DNA of 50,478 nt from Bacillus sp. ISL-55 (GCF_018613155.1 NZ_JAGGQU010000030.1:1-50478), one strand, 5' to 3'. Positions 20,243-32,616 are shown, numbered from the stretch's first letter. Translations and numbers: made by a program. Notes: a model not told the origin generated them from the letters alone.

Positions 20243-22495
20243 GTGCAATTTTTAACGGATAAATTATTGAATGGCTTGAACCCGGAGCAGCAGAAGGCTG
20301 TCAGGACAGTGGATGGACCGCTGCTCTTAATGGCTGGCGCTGGCTCTGGTAAAACAAGAGTTTTAACACACAGGATTGCGTATTTAATGGTGGAAAAAGG
20401 GGTAAACCCTTATAACATCCTTGCGATTACGTTTACGAATAAAGCAGCGCGCGAGATGCGCGAGAGGATCCAGAAGATGATGGGCGGAGCGGCAGATGAT
20501 ATCTGGATTTCAACTTTCCACTCGATGTGTGTAAGGATTTTGCGCAGGGACATCGACCGTCTCGGCTACAACCGAAACTTCACGATTCTTGATTCGACTG
20601 ACCAGCAATCTGTCATCAAGTCGATTTTGAAGGACAAGAATATGGATCCTAAAAAGTATGATCCACGTGCGATCCTTGGAACAATCAGCTCGGCGAAGAA
20701 CGAATTGATCACGCCGGAGGAATATGCGAAGACGGCGGGGGATTACTTTTCCCAGAAGGTCAGCGATGTGTATACGGAGTATCAGCGCAGGCTGCGCAAA
20801 AATAATGCGCTCGATTTTGATGATCTGATCATGACGACGATCACGCTGTTCATCCGCGTGCCGGAAGTGCTGGAATATTACCAGCGCAAGTTCCAATACA
20901 TCCATGTCGATGAGTATCAGGATACGAACAGGGCCCAATACATGCTGGTAAAATTGCTTGCGCAAAGATTCCAGAACCTTTGTGTCGTCGGTGACTCCGA
21001 CCAGTCGATCTATCGCTGGCGCGGTGCCGACATTGCGAACATCCTTTCATTTGAAAAGGACTACCCAAGGGCAAGCGTGATCTTGCTTGAGCAGAATTAC
21101 CGCTCGACGAAGAAGATTTTGCTGGCGGCGAATATGGTCATCCAGAACAATATGAACCGAAAGCCGAAAAACCTGTGGACAGAAAATCCGGAGGGCAACA
21201 AAATCATGTACTACCGTGCGGACAGCGAAAAGGGTGAAGCGCAGTTCGTTATCGGCAAAATCCAGGAACAGATCCACAATGGCCGCAAGCTGTCTGATAT
21301 CGCGATTCTCTATCGTACGAACGCCCAGTCCCGTGTGATTGAGGAATCTTTCCTAAAGTCGAACATCGATTACTCAATCGTCGGCGGAATCAAGTTCTAT
21401 GACAGAAAAGAAATCAAGGACATCCTTGCTTATCTGCGTCTGATTTCGAACCCGGACGATGATATCAGTTTGCAGAGGATCATCAATGTTCCGAAGCGCG
21501 CGATTGGATCGACATCTATCGATAAAATCGCTAACTTTGCAACAATGCATGACCTGTCGATGTTCCAGGCCTTGGAGACAATTGAAATGATCGGACTGAG
21601 CCCAAAGGCGGAAAAAGCTGCGGCAGAATTCCGCAACCTGGTCAGCAATTACACTCACCAGCAGGAATACCTTTCGGTGACTGAGCTGGTGGAGGAAGTC
21701 CTTGATAAAACAGGCTACCGTGACATGCTGAAGGCGGAAAAATCAATTGAGTCACAGAGCCGACTTGAAAACATAGATGAATTTTTAACCGTAACAAAAA
21801 GCTTTGAAGAAAGCAGCGAAGATAAGAGCCTGGTCGCATTCCTGACGGATTTGGCACTAGTTGCAGATATAGACCGCCTGGATGATGACGGCGAGAAAAA
21901 AACAGATTTCGTCACATTGATGACATTGCACTCAGCAAAGGGTCTTGAGTTCCCGGTCGTCTTCCTCATTGGAATGGAAGAGGGAGTATTCCCGCACAGC
22001 CGCTCCTTGATGGAAGAGGATGAGATGGAGGAAGAACGCCGTCTTGCCTACGTGGGAATCACCCGTGCTGAAGAAGAATTGTTTATCACGAATGCACAGA
22101 TGCGCACCCTTTTCGGACGTACGAATATGAACCCCGAATCACGGTTCATTAAGGAAATCCCGGCTGATTTGGTTGAAGACGCCGTGCCAAAAGTAAGAAG
22201 GCCTGCACCAACAAGCGGTGGCAGACCAACTCCAACAAGCGGCGGCAGACCAGGCACTTCAGCAAGACCGTCAATCCCTGCACGCGGTGCTGTATCTCGA
22301 CCGGTTGCTGCAGCCAGCGGCGGTGAAGGGATCGAATGGAAGGTTGGCGACAAAGCTCAGCATGGCAAATGGGGAACAGGAACCGTTGTCAGCGTAAAAG
22401 GGGCAGGAGAAGGAATGGAGCTCGATATCGCATTCCCAAGCCCAACAGGCATCAAGCGATTGCTTGCCAAGTTCGCACCGATTACGAAGGCTTAA
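20243..22495 (+). CDS. pcrA: ATP-dependent DNA helicase PcrA
   Basis: PcrA is the essential superfamily 1A 3'-5' helicase of Gram-positive bacteria, acting in repair, plasmid rolling-circle replication and clearing RecA or RNA polymerase. The protein carries Walker A AGAGSGKT (31-38), Walker [12 protein letters not shown] near 220, motif IV-VI segments such as [21 protein letters not shown] and YVGITRA, and a C-terminal Tudor-like domain after a Pro/Gly-rich linker with a duplicated PTSGGRP. I choose GTG 20243: its N-terminus [17 protein letters not shown] aligns residue for residue with B. subtilis PcrA, and GGTGGTGA sits upstream. ATG 20228 is the alternative, giving 755 rather than 750 residues. 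Confidence 0.97.
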   Translation: MQFLTDKLLNGLNPEQQKAVRTVDGPLLLMAGAGSGKTRVLTHRIAYLMVEKGVNPYNILAITFTNKAAREMRERIQKMMGGAADDIWISTFHSMCVRILRRDIDRLGYNRNFTILDSTDQQSVIKSILKDKNMDPKKYDPRAILGTISSAKNELITPEEYAKTAGDYFSQKVSDVYTEYQRRLRKNNALDFDDLIMTTITLFIRVPEVLEYYQRKFQYIHVDEYQDTNRAQYMLVKLLAQRFQNLCVVGDSDQSIYRWRGADIANILSFEKDYPRASVILLEQNYRSTKKILLAANMVIQNNMNRKPKNLWTENPEGNKIMYYRADSEKGEAQFVIGKIQEQIHNGRKLSDIAILYRTNAQSRVIEESFLKSNIDYSIVGGIKFYDRKEIKDILAYLRLISNPDDDISLQRIINVPKRAIGSTSIDKIANFATMHDLSMFQALETIEMIGLSPKAEKAAAEFRNLVSNYTHQQEYLSVTELVEEVLDKTGYRDMLKAEKSIESQSRLENIDEFLTVTKSFEESSEDKSLVAFLTDLALVADIDRLDDDGEKKTDFVTLMTLHSAKGLEFPVVFLIGMEEGVFPHSRSLMEEDEMEEERRLAYVGITRAEEELFITNAQMRTLFGRTNMNPESRFIKEIPADLVEDAVPKVRRPAPTSGGRPTPTSGGRPGTSARPSIPARGAVSRPVAAASGGEGIEWKVGDKAQHGKWGTGTVVSVKGAGEGMELDIAFPSPTGIKRLLAKFAPITKA

Positions 22496-22530
22496 AGTAG
22501 ATCATTCATACAATTAAATTACTGTATAGT

Positions 22531-24727
<2,197 letters not shown>

Positions 24728-24763
24728 GCTATTTTCGTAAGCTTTGTTGCTTTCACATCCAGA

Positions 24764-24795
24764 GTAAAAACCAGCTTTTGGGTTTTTACTTATAT
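24764..24795 (+). terminator. Weak terminator-like hairpin between ligA and camS
   Basis: GTAAAAACC (24764-24772) pairs with GGTTTTTAC (24781-24789), nine perfect but A/T-rich pairs, followed by TTATATTT. The 195-bp gap to camS otherwise shows nothing distinctive. It may cause partial termination. Confidence 0.4.
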
Positions 24796-24922
24796 TTCTG
24801 CATCTCCGGTTTGGAAGTCTCCTTGAAAAGCGCCCGATACCTTATGGAATGCGGTTATTAATATGTGATCGTAAAGCTGCAATGACTGCGAAAAAAGCTA
24901 ATAGATAAGAGGTGTACACGCC

Positions 24923-26140
24923 ATGAGGAAGCTCTCAATGGTCGCTCTATCTCTTGTCCTTTTGCTGACGGCCTGTGCCCCTAATTTTCAAAAGCAGGAA
25001 GAGGTCGTCCAGGAGAAGGATGATGATACAAAGGAAAAAGCGATTATCCCGAAATACAAGATTTCGGACAAATATTACCGTACCATCATGCCGTTCGAGC
25101 CAGGGGAAGCTCGAGGTATGGTCGTCAACAATCTGAATACCCGCTATGACATTACCGAATTTGAGACAGGTCTGATGCGGATTGCGCAAAATACGTTTTC
25201 CACAGATAAGTACGTTTTCAAGGAAGGCCAGTATCTAGATGGCAGCTCCGTTGCGTCCTGGCTGGAACGTGAAATGACCCCGGCTCAGGTAGAGGCTAAG
25301 AAAAAAGAATTAGAGGCTAAGTATAAAAAAGAAAAAATTAATAAGAAGGTCGTAGTGAATAACCTGGGCCTGAACCCTGCGGATCCTGGCAAGGGAGATG
25401 CCCACGAACGGAATGAAAAGAATCCCATTTACCTTGCCCATATCCTCGAGCATAATTATCTCGTCCAATCTGGGGAAAAAGATACGTACCAGCTTGGCGG
25501 AATTGCAATCGGGCTGGCGCTGAATTCCGTCCATTATTACCGTGAGGAAGCTTATGGAGCAGTTTTTGAAAAAAACATTTCGCGCAAAGTTCTTGAAGCG
25601 GAAGGGAAGAAAATCGCCCAGGAAGTCGTAAACAGGCTAAGAGGGATCGATGAGTTGAAAAATGTACCGATTACAATCGGATTGTTCGAACAGGAAAGCC
25701 GATCTTCTGTTGTCCCGGGTAACTTTTTCACATATGCAGAAGTTTCACAGGGAAGCAATAATATCGGCAGCTGGAAAGATGTAAAAGAAAAGTACATTCT
25801 TTTCCCATCCGCCGAGGCGGAGAAGGATCACAGGGATGACCTGACATTCTTCCAGAACTTCAAGCAGGATGTTGAGGAATATTTCCCTAACTTTAACGGC
25901 GTCATCGGCAAAGGCTTTTACCTGGATGGCCAGCTGCAGGAATTGAATATCGAAATACCTATCCAGTTTTACGGAGAAGCTGAAGCGATTGGATTCACCC
26001 AGTATGTAACGGGACTGGTGATGGAGCATTTCCCTAACTATATGTCCGTACAGGTCAGCGTATCCTCTGTGCTGGGACAAGAAGCCTTAATCGTCAAGAA
26101 ACCGGATCAGGATGAACCATTTGTGCATATTTATCAGTAA
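24923..26140 (+). CDS. camS: CamS family sex pheromone-like lipoprotein
   Basis: This 405-residue lipoprotein belongs to the CamS family, named for an enterococcal/staphylococcal lipoprotein whose signal peptide is processed into a plasmid pheromone. The lipobox is LLTA-Cys18 after MRKLSMVALSL. A short charged linker follows, then the conserved body beginning near KISDKYYRTIMPFEPGEARG, with a second family region near 290-390. The conserved place after ligA suggests a housekeeping role at the cell surface; the biochemical function is unknown (B. subtilis YerH is the equivalent). A strong terminator follows. Confidence 0.92.
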   Translation: MRKLSMVALSLVLLLTACAPNFQKQEEVVQEKDDDTKEKAIIPKYKISDKYYRTIMPFEPGEARGMVVNNLNTRYDITEFETGLMRIAQNTFSTDKYVFKEGQYLDGSSVASWLEREMTPAQVEAKKKELEAKYKKEKINKKVVVNNLGLNPADPGKGDAHERNEKNPIYLAHILEHNYLVQSGEKDTYQLGGIAIGLALNSVHYYREEAYGAVFEKNISRKVLEAEGKKIAQEVVNRLRGIDELKNVPITIGLFEQESRSSVVPGNFFTYAEVSQGSNNIGSWKDVKEKYILFPSAEAEKDHRDDLTFFQNFKQDVEEYFPNFNGVIGKGFYLDGQLQELNIEIPIQFYGEAEAIGFTQYVTGLVMEHFPNYMSVQVSVSSVLGQEALIVKKPDQDEPFVHIYQ

Positions 26141-26146
26141 GGAGAA

Positions 26147-26177
26147 GCAAAGAGCCGAGGTGCTCTTTGCTTTTTTT
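26147..26177 (+). terminator. Terminator after camS
   Basis: GCAAAGAGC (26147-26155) pairs perfectly with GCTCTTTGC (26162-26170) around CGAGGT, followed by seven T. It closes the pcrB-camS block. Confidence 0.93.
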
Positions 26178-26237
26178 ATGGAAAGGTGTATCGAATTTAA
26201 CTGTTTCATCGTCCTATTTTCAAGGAGGTGGAAAGTA

Positions 26238-26705
26238 GTGAAGAAACAAGTTCTGAGTTTAATAGTAATGTTTTTGTTGCTGGCAGGATGTTCAAACATG
26301 GCAGTGTCTGAAGAAGATGAACAGGAAATTGAAAGATACATAAGTCAAGAAGTGATGGACCCGAATTTTGGCGGCGAAATATTCAATGCGTATGAAATAC
26401 TTGCCACCAATGAAGAGAAGGGTGAGATTTACTTATGGGCATTGATTGAGGAGTATTACAAAGAAGGTGCCGAAGTTGAGCATGGTTCGGGAATGTCAGT
26501 GCCAATGGTGTTAAAGGTAGACCGAAGCGAGGGGACATTCAAAGTAACCGGCCATACCCTACCGAGAGATGGGAGCTTTTACGCCGATGACGTTAAAGCA
26601 ATGTTTCCTTATTTTGCAGAGATGAAAGCCCTGGATTACCCATCCATTCATTTCAAAAAATTGAGTAAAGAAGTAGAATCCGAGGTCGCCGAAAAGTTGA
26701 AGTAG
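26238..26705 (+). CDS. Small lipoprotein of unknown function
   Basis: The GTG at 26238 follows a very strong AAGGAGGTGG site (26222-26231). The 155-residue product has a lipoprotein signal ending in LLLAG-Cys18. The mature part is acidic and includes VMDPNFGGEIFNAYEIL, an IYLWALIEEYYKEG segment and PMVLKVDRSEG. This reads like a small alpha/beta extracytoplasmic domain. I do not recognise the family. It stands alone between two terminators; the frame runs further upstream, but that part is the camS terminator region. Confidence 0.8.
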   Translation: MKKQVLSLIVMFLLLAGCSNMAVSEEDEQEIERYISQEVMDPNFGGEIFNAYEILATNEEKGEIYLWALIEEYYKEGAEVEHGSGMSVPMVLKVDRSEGTFKVTGHTLPRDGSFYADDVKAMFPYFAEMKALDYPSIHFKKLSKEVESEVAEKLK

Positions 26706-26713
26706 AGGAATGG

Positions 26714-26745
26714 AAAAAGCAAAGAGCCGGGGTTCTTTGCTTTTT
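26714..26745. terminator. Bidirectional terminator between convergent genes
   Basis: AAAAAGCAAAGA (26714-26725) and TCTTTGCTTTTT (26734-26745) form twelve perfect pairs around an eight-base GC-rich loop, with A and T runs allowing use from both strands. It separates the lipoprotein gene (+) from the DinB-like gene (-), whose stop codon lies in its edge. Confidence 0.92.
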
Positions 26746-27202
26746 AAATGCATTTTTTTATATCAAGGATTGTCTGCAAATGCATGCCTTCATGGAAAAT
26801 CGTCCTCACCAAGACTTGCTCGATTGTATGCATGCCCATTTCGGTTGGTGCGAATACCTCTTCCAGGCGCTCGCCATATGAGTCTTTTATTCTGGCTGTC
26901 TGGGTTTTCAGCAACTCTTTTAACTCACTGACATTAGGTGTTTCCTCGGTAAAATTGGCCGGAGAGGTGCCGTAGCCAAACCATGATTTAAACCCTTCCG
27001 GGACATCTGCCGGCTCCTTTGTCACCGCCTGGATCCATAAATATTGATCAAGATAAATGTGCCCAAGGTTCCAGCGGATATTATTATTGAATCCAGCAGG
27101 AATTTTCTCCATATCCTCGTCAGAAACCGTATCCGCCACACCTAAAATATAGCTGCGATAGGTTTCCAGTTGATTAAACAACACTTCATGCCGCTTTTTC
27201 AT
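26744..27202 (-). CDS. DinB family putative metal-dependent protein
   Basis: This 152-residue protein has the four-helix DinB/YfiT-like fold, with the three expected metal-binding histidines: one in RWNLGHIYLDQ near residue 48 and two in FHEGMHLQT near 137-141. Family members include bacillithiol transferases and damage-induced proteins of unknown substrate. Nothing here says which. It is a single gene facing the lipoprotein gene across a shared terminator. Confidence 0.87.
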   Translation of the reverse strand: MKKRHEVLFNQLETYRSYILGVADTVSDEDMEKIPAGFNNNIRWNLGHIYLDQYLWIQAVTKEPADVPEGFKSWFGYGTSPANFTEETPNVSELKELLKTQTARIKDSYGERLEEVFAPTEMGMHTIEQVLVRTIFHEGMHLQTILDIKKCI

Positions 27203-27314
27203 CTATAAATAGACTCCTTTTTTGAATGATAGGGTAATATTCGCTAGATTAAGGGGATTCACCTGCTGTTAATTAGAGTGAATTTATTACTATGATACTT
27301 TTATTGGCGAAAAT

Positions 27315-27396
27315 CTGAATATATCGACCACATTTCTGAATATATCGACCACTTTTTCGATTATATCGACCAGATTCACCAATATATCGACCAACT
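27315..27396. repeat. 21-bp tandem array R5 (4 units, core ATATATCGACCA)
   Basis: The hexamer CGACCA ends at 27330, 27351, 27372 and 27393, an exact 21-bp period. Core ATATATCGACCA is conserved apart from one base in unit 3; linkers (CATTTCTGA, CTTTTTCGA, GATTCACCA) vary. It lies in the 358-bp gap between the DinB-like gene (-) and pruA (+), about 90 bp upstream of the pruA promoter. No reading frame is supported there. Confidence 0.93.
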
Positions 27397-27488
27397 CTGT
27401 AACAAGCCCCAAAAGTCGGCCTAATTATAATATTGGCATAATAAAAATCAAGAAAATTCGCAATCCAAGACTTGCTAATACGTTGTCA

Positions 27489-27518
27489 TTGAACACTATG
27501 AGATTCTCATGATAGAAT
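27489..27518 (+). promoter_or_regulatory. Sigma-A promoter of pruA
   Basis: TTGAAC (27489-27494) and TAGAAT (27513-27518) are separated by 18 bp. Transcription would start near 27525, just before the proposed CcpA site and 36 bp before the ATG. Confidence 0.6.
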
Positions 27519-27528
27519 GGGAAAGGAA

Positions 27529-27542
27529 TGAAAACGTTTTAA
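27529..27542 (+). promoter_or_regulatory. Likely cre site (CcpA) at pruA
   Basis: TGAAAACGTTTTAA fits the catabolite-responsive element pattern TGWAANCGNTNWCA except near its last two positions. It overlaps the start of the transcript, a position where CcpA binding represses. Control of proline/arginine degradation by carbon catabolite repression is known in Bacillus; here it is inferred. Confidence 0.65.
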
Positions 27543-27560
27543 TACATAGGAGGGGATAGA

Positions 27561-29108
27561 ATGGTTCAGCCATACAAACACGAGCCTTTCACGAATTTTA
27601 AAGATGAGGAACACCGTGAAGGATATCTTACAGGATTGAAAACTGTAGAAGGCTATCTTGGCCAGGATTATGACTTGGTGATTGGCGGAGAGAGAATTTC
27701 TACAGAAGACAAGATTGTATCTTACAACCCATCCAATAAAGAAGAAGTTATTGGACGCGTATCAAAAGCAAACCGCGATCTAGCTGAAAAAGCGATGCAG
27801 GCTGCTGTCGAAGCGTTCAAGACTTGGAAAAAAGTAAAGCCTGAAACACGTGCAGATGTATTATTCAAGTCTGCTGCGATCATTCGCCGCCGCAAGCATG
27901 AATTCTCAGCGCTTTTAACAAAAGAAGCTGGTAAGCCATGGAACGAAGCAGATGCTGATACAGCAGAAGCAATCGATTTCCTTGAGTACTATGCTCGCCA
28001 AATGCTAAGAATCAAAGAGGGCGTGAAAGTAGAAAGCCGTCCAAATGAATATAACCGTTATGATTACATCCCTCTAGGAGTGGGAGTCATCATTTCTCCA
28101 TGGAACTTCCCGTTGGCAATCATGGCTGGTACAACTGTGGCAGCGATTGTTACAGGAAACACAGTTCTTTTGAAGCCAGCTTCAACTACTCCAGTTGTTG
28201 CAGCTAAGTTCGTTGAAGTTATGGAAGAAGCAGGTCTGCCTGCGGGTGTCCTTAACTTCGTACCGGGAAGCGGCGCAGAAGTGGGCGACTATCTTGTTGA
28301 CCACAAAGACACTCGCTTCATCAGCTTCACAGGTTCACGTGACGTTGGTCTGCGCATTAACGAGCGCGCATCCAAGCTGAACGAAGGCCAAATCTGGCTT
28401 AAGCGCGTAGTAGCTGAAATGGGCGGAAAAGACACAATGGTTGTCGACAAAGACGCTGATCTTGAATTGGCTGCTCAAGCAATTACTGCTTCTGCTTTCG
28501 GCTTTTCAGGCCAGAAGTGCTCTGCATGTTCACGTGCGGTTATCGTAGAAGATGTTTATGACCAGGTTCTTAACCGTGTAGTTGAGCTTACAAACGAACT
28601 TAAGCTTGACGATCCAACAGATCAAAGCACGTTCATGGGTCCAGTGAATGACCAGGGTGCATTTGATAAGATCATGAGCTACATCGAAATCGGCAAGGAA
28701 GAAGGCCGTTTGATGACTGGCGGCGAAGGAGACAGCTCAAAAGGCTACTTCATCAAGCCAACAATATTTGCTGATGTGGATCCAAAAGCTCGCATCATGC
28801 AGGAAGAAATCTTCGGGCCAGTTGTCGCATTCGCAAAAGCGAAGGACTTCGACCATGCGCTTGAAATCGCGAACAACACTGAATATGGTTTGACTGGAGC
28901 AGTTATCACGCGCAACCGTGAAAACATCCAGAAGGCGCGTGAAGATTTCCATGTCGGAAACCTTTACTTCAACCGCGGCTGCACAGGCGCAATCGTTGGT
29001 TACCAGCCATTCGGCGGCTTCAACATGTCAGGAACAGATTCAAAAGCTGGCGGACCAGACTATCTGCTTCTGCACATGCAAGCTAAGACTACTTCTGAAA
29101 TGTACTAA
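27561..29108 (+). CDS. pruA: 1-pyrroline-5-carboxylate dehydrogenase
   Basis: The enzyme oxidises pyrroline-5-carboxylate to glutamate with NAD, the last step of proline and arginine breakdown. The 515-residue aldehyde dehydrogenase-fold protein closely matches B. subtilis Roc[14 protein letters not shown] near 178, the general-base Glu in AEMGGKD near 286, and the catalytic Cys320 in [18 protein letters not shown] at 27548-27555 serves the ATG. It is monocistronic with its own promoter, a likely cre site and a strong terminator. No proline dehydrogenase gene is in the window. Also called rocA or putC in relatives. Confidence 0.96.
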   Translation: MVQPYKHEPFTNFKDEEHREGYLTGLKTVEGYLGQDYDLVIGGERISTEDKIVSYNPSNKEEVIGRVSKANRDLAEKAMQAAVEAFKTWKKVKPETRADVLFKSAAIIRRRKHEFSALLTKEAGKPWNEADADTAEAIDFLEYYARQMLRIKEGVKVESRPNEYNRYDYIPLGVGVIISPWNFPLAIMAGTTVAAIVTGNTVLLKPASTTPVVAAKFVEVMEEAGLPAGVLNFVPGSGAEVGDYLVDHKDTRFISFTGSRDVGLRINERASKLNEGQIWLKRVVAEMGGKDTMVVDKDADLELAAQAITASAFGFSGQKCSACSRAVIVEDVYDQVLNRVVELTNELKLDDPTDQSTFMGPVNDQGAFDKIMSYIEIGKEEGRLMTGGEGDSSKGYFIKPTIFADVDPKARIMQEEIFGPVVAFAKAKDFDHALEIANNTEYGLTGAVITRNRENIQKAREDFHVGNLYFNRGCTGAIVGYQPFGGFNMSGTDSKAGGPDYLLLHMQAKTTSEMY

Positions 29109-29120
29109 TACAGACTTTGA

Positions 29121-29151
29121 ATCCCCTTCTCGTTTGAGAGGGGGATTTTTT
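29121..29151 (+). terminator. Terminator after pruA
   Basis: ATCCCCTTCTC (29121-29131) pairs with GAGAGGGGGAT (29136-29146) around GTTT, with one G-T pair, followed by a T run. Confidence 0.93.
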
Positions 29152-29153
29152 GT

Positions 29154-29273
29154 ATTGCACGGTAGATACCACTAATTGCCCCGTTCTAGCTTCTAATTGC
29201 ACCGAAAAGAGGAAGAATTGCACGTTCAGACTACATAATTGGCACGCTTCATAAGCATAATTGCACCGTCTAC
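29154..29273. repeat. 21-bp tandem array R6 (6 units, core ATTGCACCG)
   Basis: ATTGCACCG or a close variant starts at 29154, 29175, 29196, 29217, 29238 and 29260, a 21-bp period with one 22-bp step. The linkers of about 12 bases are largely unrelated to each other, for example TAGATACCACTA against AAAAGAGGAAGA, apart from a tendency to end in TA. The array begins right after the pruA terminator and takes up much of the 308-bp gap before aceB. Confidence 0.93.
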
Positions 29274-29287
29274 CTATTTATGGAATA

Positions 29288-29301
29288 AGGGCTATAGCCC
29301 T
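29288..29301. promoter_or_regulatory. Palindrome upstream of the aceB promoter
   Basis: AGGGCTATAGCCCT is a perfect 14-bp palindrome lying 37 bp upstream of the -35 element. It could be an operator for a dimeric regulator of the glyoxylate genes. No family assignment is possible from the sequence alone. Confidence 0.35.
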
Positions 29302-29337
29302 ATTTTAAAAATTTTTCAGAAAAATTTAACAAAATAG

Positions 29338-29365
29338 TTGCAATCTAAATTGTCTGTTATATAAT
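29338..29365 (+). promoter_or_regulatory. Sigma-A promoter of aceB-aceA
   Basis: TTGCAA (29338-29343) and a perfect TATAAT (29360-29365) are spaced by 16 bp. The leader would be about 45 bases. Confidence 0.65.
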
Positions 29366-29416
29366 ACATATTAGAGTTATCGATACTGTACTATAACAAA
29401 GGGGTGAAGGCAGTAA

Positions 29417-31012
29417 ATGTCGACACAAACTACAGGAATTGAAATTATAGGCAGCATGAAAAAAGGATACGAAGAAATTTTGACACCAGAGGCTCTTGAT
29501 TTTGTAGAGCGGCTTGAAAGGCATTTTGGGGAGAGTCGGGTGGAATTGCTGGCGGCTCGGGAAAAGCGCCAGGAGGAAATCAACGGAGGCAAGCTACCGG
29601 ACTTTTTGCCGGAGACGAAGCATATCCGTGAAAGTGATTGGACTATTGCACCGCTGCCGAGAGACCTGCAGGATCGCAGAGTCGAGATCACAGGGCCGAC
29701 AGACAGGAAGATGGTCATCAATGCGCTCAATTCCGGAGCGAAGATTTTTATGGCAGACTGCGAAGATTCCACTTCGCCGACATGGGAAGCGATTGTAGAA
29801 GGCCAGATCAATCTGAGGGATGCTGTCAACCGGACAATCTCTTTTGAAAATCCTAACGGAAAAAAGTATCAATTGAATGAAGAAACAGCTGTTTTAATGG
29901 TTCGCCCAAGAGGCTGGCACCTAGAAGAAAAACATGTATTGCTCGATGGCAAACCGATATCCGGCGGATTATTCGATTTCGCGATGTACTTTTTCCATAA
30001 TGCGAAAAAGCTGGTGGAGCAGGGCACAGGCCCATACTTCTACCTTCCCAAGATGGAAAGCCACCTAGAAGCGCGCCTATGGAATGATGTGTTCGTTTAT
30101 GCACAGAACCATCTCGGCATTCCACAGGGAACGATTAAAGCAACTGTTTTGATTGAAACGATTTTGGCTTCATTTGAAATGAATGAGATTCTATATGAAC
30201 TGAAGGAACACTCCGCTGGCTTGAACTGCGGACGCTGGGATTATATTTTCAGCTATCTGAAAAAACTGCGCTCACAGGATGATGTGATTTTACCGGATCG
30301 CTCACAGGTCACAATGACGGTTCCATTTATGAGATCCTATTCGTTGCTGACGATCCAGACTTGCCACCGCCGCAAGGCACCGGCAATGGGCGGCATGGCG
30401 GCACAAATTCCAATCAAAAATGACGAGGAAGCAAATGCTGAAGCCTTCGCAAAGGTACGCGCTGATAAAGAACGCGAAGCCCGCGACGGCCATGATGGTA
30501 CATGGGTTGCACATCCAGGGCTGGTACCGGTAGCACTTGAGGCATTCAACAGGGAAATGCCTGAACGAAACCAGATTGATTCCGGTAAGCAAAAGGATGT
30601 TGAGGTTAAGGCAGCTGACCTGCTTGCTGTACCAGAGGGCACTATAACAGAAGCCGGTGTACGAATGAACATCAATGTCGGCATCCAGTACGTGGCCAGC
30701 TGGCTGAATGGTCGCGGTGCAGCGCCAATCCATAATCTGATGGAGGATGCGGCAACAGCAGAGATTTCCCGCGCTCAGCTTTGGCAATGGATTCGTCATC
30801 CTAAAGGAGTTCTTGAGGATGGCCGCAAAGTAACGGTCGAAATGTACCATGAGCTGAAGGAAGAGGAGCTTGAGAAAATCAAGCTGGAAGTCGGCGAAGA
30901 GGTATTTGAAACCGGGAAATTCGAGCAGGCAGCAGAGCTGTTTGATGAGTTGATTTTAAATGATGAGTTTGTTGAATTTTTAACATTGCCTGGGTATCAG
31001 GCTTTAGCTTAA
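29417..31012 (+). CDS. aceB: Malate synthase A
   Basis: Malate synthase condenses glyoxylate with acetyl-CoA to malate, the second step of the glyoxylate shunt. The 531-residue protein is the A isoform: [17 protein letters not shown] near 94, [13 protein letters not shown] near 113, the family region [16 protein letters not shown] near 205 and [11 protein letters not shown] near 273 are visible. AGGGGTG lies about 12 bases before ATG 29417. aceA follows after 46 bp, so the shunt is one operon allowing growth on acetate or fatty acids. B. subtilis 168 lacks this pathway. Confidence 0.96.
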   Translation: MSTQTTGIEIIGSMKKGYEEILTPEALDFVERLERHFGESRVELLAAREKRQEEINGGKLPDFLPETKHIRESDWTIAPLPRDLQDRRVEITGPTDRKMVINALNSGAKIFMADCEDSTSPTWEAIVEGQINLRDAVNRTISFENPNGKKYQLNEETAVLMVRPRGWHLEEKHVLLDGKPISGGLFDFAMYFFHNAKKLVEQGTGPYFYLPKMESHLEARLWNDVFVYAQNHLGIPQGTIKATVLIETILASFEMNEILYELKEHSAGLNCGRWDYIFSYLKKLRSQDDVILPDRSQVTMTVPFMRSYSLLTIQTCHRRKAPAMGGMAAQIPIKNDEEANAEAFAKVRADKEREARDGHDGTWVAHPGLVPVALEAFNREMPERNQIDSGKQKDVEVKAADLLAVPEGTITEAGVRMNINVGIQYVASWLNGRGAAPIHNLMEDAATAEISRAQLWQWIRHPKGVLEDGRKVTVEMYHELKEEELEKIKLEVGEEVFETGKFEQAAELFDELILNDEFVEFLTLPGYQALA

Positions 31013-31058
31013 TAGATTGATAGATTCATATAAAAACAAACATTAGGAGGAACGAAAA

Positions 31059-32339
31059 ATGACTCAAGATCGTGTGAAGAAGTTGCAGGAAAGCTGGGAA
31101 ATGGATAGCAGATGGGCTGGAGTGGAAAGAACTTATACGGCGGAGGATGTCATCAAGCTTCGCGGATCGATTGATATTGAACATACACTGGCACGCCGCG
31201 GTGCGGAGAAGCTGTGGAAGCTTGTACATGAGGAAGATTTCGTTAACGCTCTTGGTGCTCTGACTGGCAACCAGGCTGTCCAGCAGGTAAAAACGGGCTT
31301 GAAGGCAATTTACCTGAGCGGATGGCAGGTTGCAGCGGACGCGAACCTTTCCGGGAATATGTATCCTGACCAGAGCTTGTACCCGGCGAACAGCGTACCT
31401 GCTGTTGTTAAGCGCATCAATCAAGCTTTGCAGCGTGCTGACCAGATCACTCATAGTGAGGGAGACAATTCGATCGACTGGTTCGCACCAATCGTGGCGG
31501 ATGCTGAGGCAGGATTTGGCGGCCAGCTGAATGTTTTCGAATTGATGAAAGGCATGATCGAAGCGGGAGCAGCAGGCGTGCACTTCGAGGACCAGCTTTC
31601 TTCTGAAAAGAAATGCGGTCACCTTGGCGGAAAAGTACTCCTTCCGACACAGACAGCAGTACGCAACTTGATTGCCGCCCGACTTGCAGCTGACGTCATG
31701 GGTACGCCAACACTGATCGTTGCCCGTACTGATGCGAATGCAGCAGATTTGATCACTAGCGATGTCGATCCATATGATGCACCGTTCATCACTGGCGACA
31801 GGACGCCTGAAGGATTCTTCCGCGTGAAGGCTGGCCTTGACCAGGCGATTGCCCGCGGTCTTGCGTATGCTCCGTATGCTGACCTCGTCTGGTGTGAAAC
31901 GTCTGAGCCGGATTTGGATGAAGCTCGCCGTTTCGCAGAAGCAATCCATGAGAAGTTCCCTGGCAAGCTGTTAGCTTACAACTGCTCGCCATCCTTCAAC
32001 TGGAAAAAGAAGCTGGATGACGAGACAATCGCGAAGTTCCAGGTCGAGCTTGGCAAGATGGGCTACAAGTTCCAGTTCGTTACACTTGCTGGCTTCCACG
32101 CATTGAACCACAGCATGTTCGAACTGGCTCGCGGCTACAAAGAGCGCGGCATGGCTGCATACTCGGAGCTGCAGCAAGCCGAGTTCGATAGCGAACAATT
32201 TGGCTACACAGCTACAAGACACCAGCGCGAAGTCGGAACAGGCTACTTCGATGATGTTTCAATGGTTATTTCAGGCGGAACTTCCTCAACCACAGCGCTA
32301 AAAGGATCTACGGAAGAAGCACAGTTTACTACTTCTTGA
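31059..32339 (+). CDS. aceA: Isocitrate lyase
   Basis: Isocitrate lyase splits isocitrate into succinate and glyoxylate, the first step of the glyoxylate shunt. The 426-residue protein carries the signature KKCGHLGGK with catalytic Cys186, the metal- and substrate-binding segment ADAEAGFGG near 148, and a C-terminal tail that closes the active site. AGGAGG upstream of the ATG is strong. It is paired with aceB in an apparent operon, with the usual order. Confidence 0.97.
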   Translation: MTQDRVKKLQESWEMDSRWAGVERTYTAEDVIKLRGSIDIEHTLARRGAEKLWKLVHEEDFVNALGALTGNQAVQQVKTGLKAIYLSGWQVAADANLSGNMYPDQSLYPANSVPAVVKRINQALQRADQITHSEGDNSIDWFAPIVADAEAGFGGQLNVFELMKGMIEAGAAGVHFEDQLSSEKKCGHLGGKVLLPTQTAVRNLIAARLAADVMGTPTLIVARTDANAADLITSDVDPYDAPFITGDRTPEGFFRVKAGLDQAIARGLAYAPYADLVWCETSEPDLDEARRFAEAIHEKFPGKLLAYNCSPSFNWKKKLDDETIAKFQVELGKMGYKFQFVTLAGFHALNHSMFELARGYKERGMAAYSELQQAEFDSEQFGYTATRHQREVGTGYFDDVSMVISGGTSSTTALKGSTEEAQFTTS

Positions 32340-32393
32340 TCCGATTTAGCAGCCGGGTACCGAAATACCGTCCGAACTAAACGGGTTTTCTCT

Positions 32394-32419
32394 CCGCCTG
32401 GGCCCTCCAACTCAGGCGG
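32394..32419. other. GC-rich hairpin downstream of aceA
   Basis: CCGCCTG (32394-32400) pairs with CAGGCGG (32413-32419) around a 12-base loop. No T run follows, so it is more likely a 3'-end stabilising structure than a terminator. Confidence 0.4.
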
Positions 32420-32471
32420 GGATTCACCATAGTAGTTTTTGATTTTTCACCTTGCATTCTCCTATTTTTGT

Positions 32472-32503
32472 CCTTCTCTTCACTTGAAGAGGAGGTTTTT
32501 TTT
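32472..32503 (+). terminator. Terminator after aceB-aceA
   Basis: CCTTCTCTTC (32472-32481) pairs with GAAGAGGAGG (32486-32495) around ACTT, followed by eight T. It lies 133 bp after aceA and ends the operon before yueI. Confidence 0.85.
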
Positions 32504-32616
32504 GATTAAAATAGGTTAACCTTAAACTAGCACAGACCTTTGGGCGGAATCATACATAATATTTATGAGAGTTCTAGTTGAAGTTCAGTATGAAAGTGAG
32601 ACAAGGAGGGAAGAAA

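Noticed and set aside
30302-31949. Long minus-strand frames opposite aceB and aceA
   Set aside because: Shadows of two well-conserved enzyme genes.
32341-32420. Possible riboswitch or small RNA after aceA
   Set aside because: Only one GC-rich hairpin is convincing; no known aptamer pattern fits and no downstream target gene needs it.
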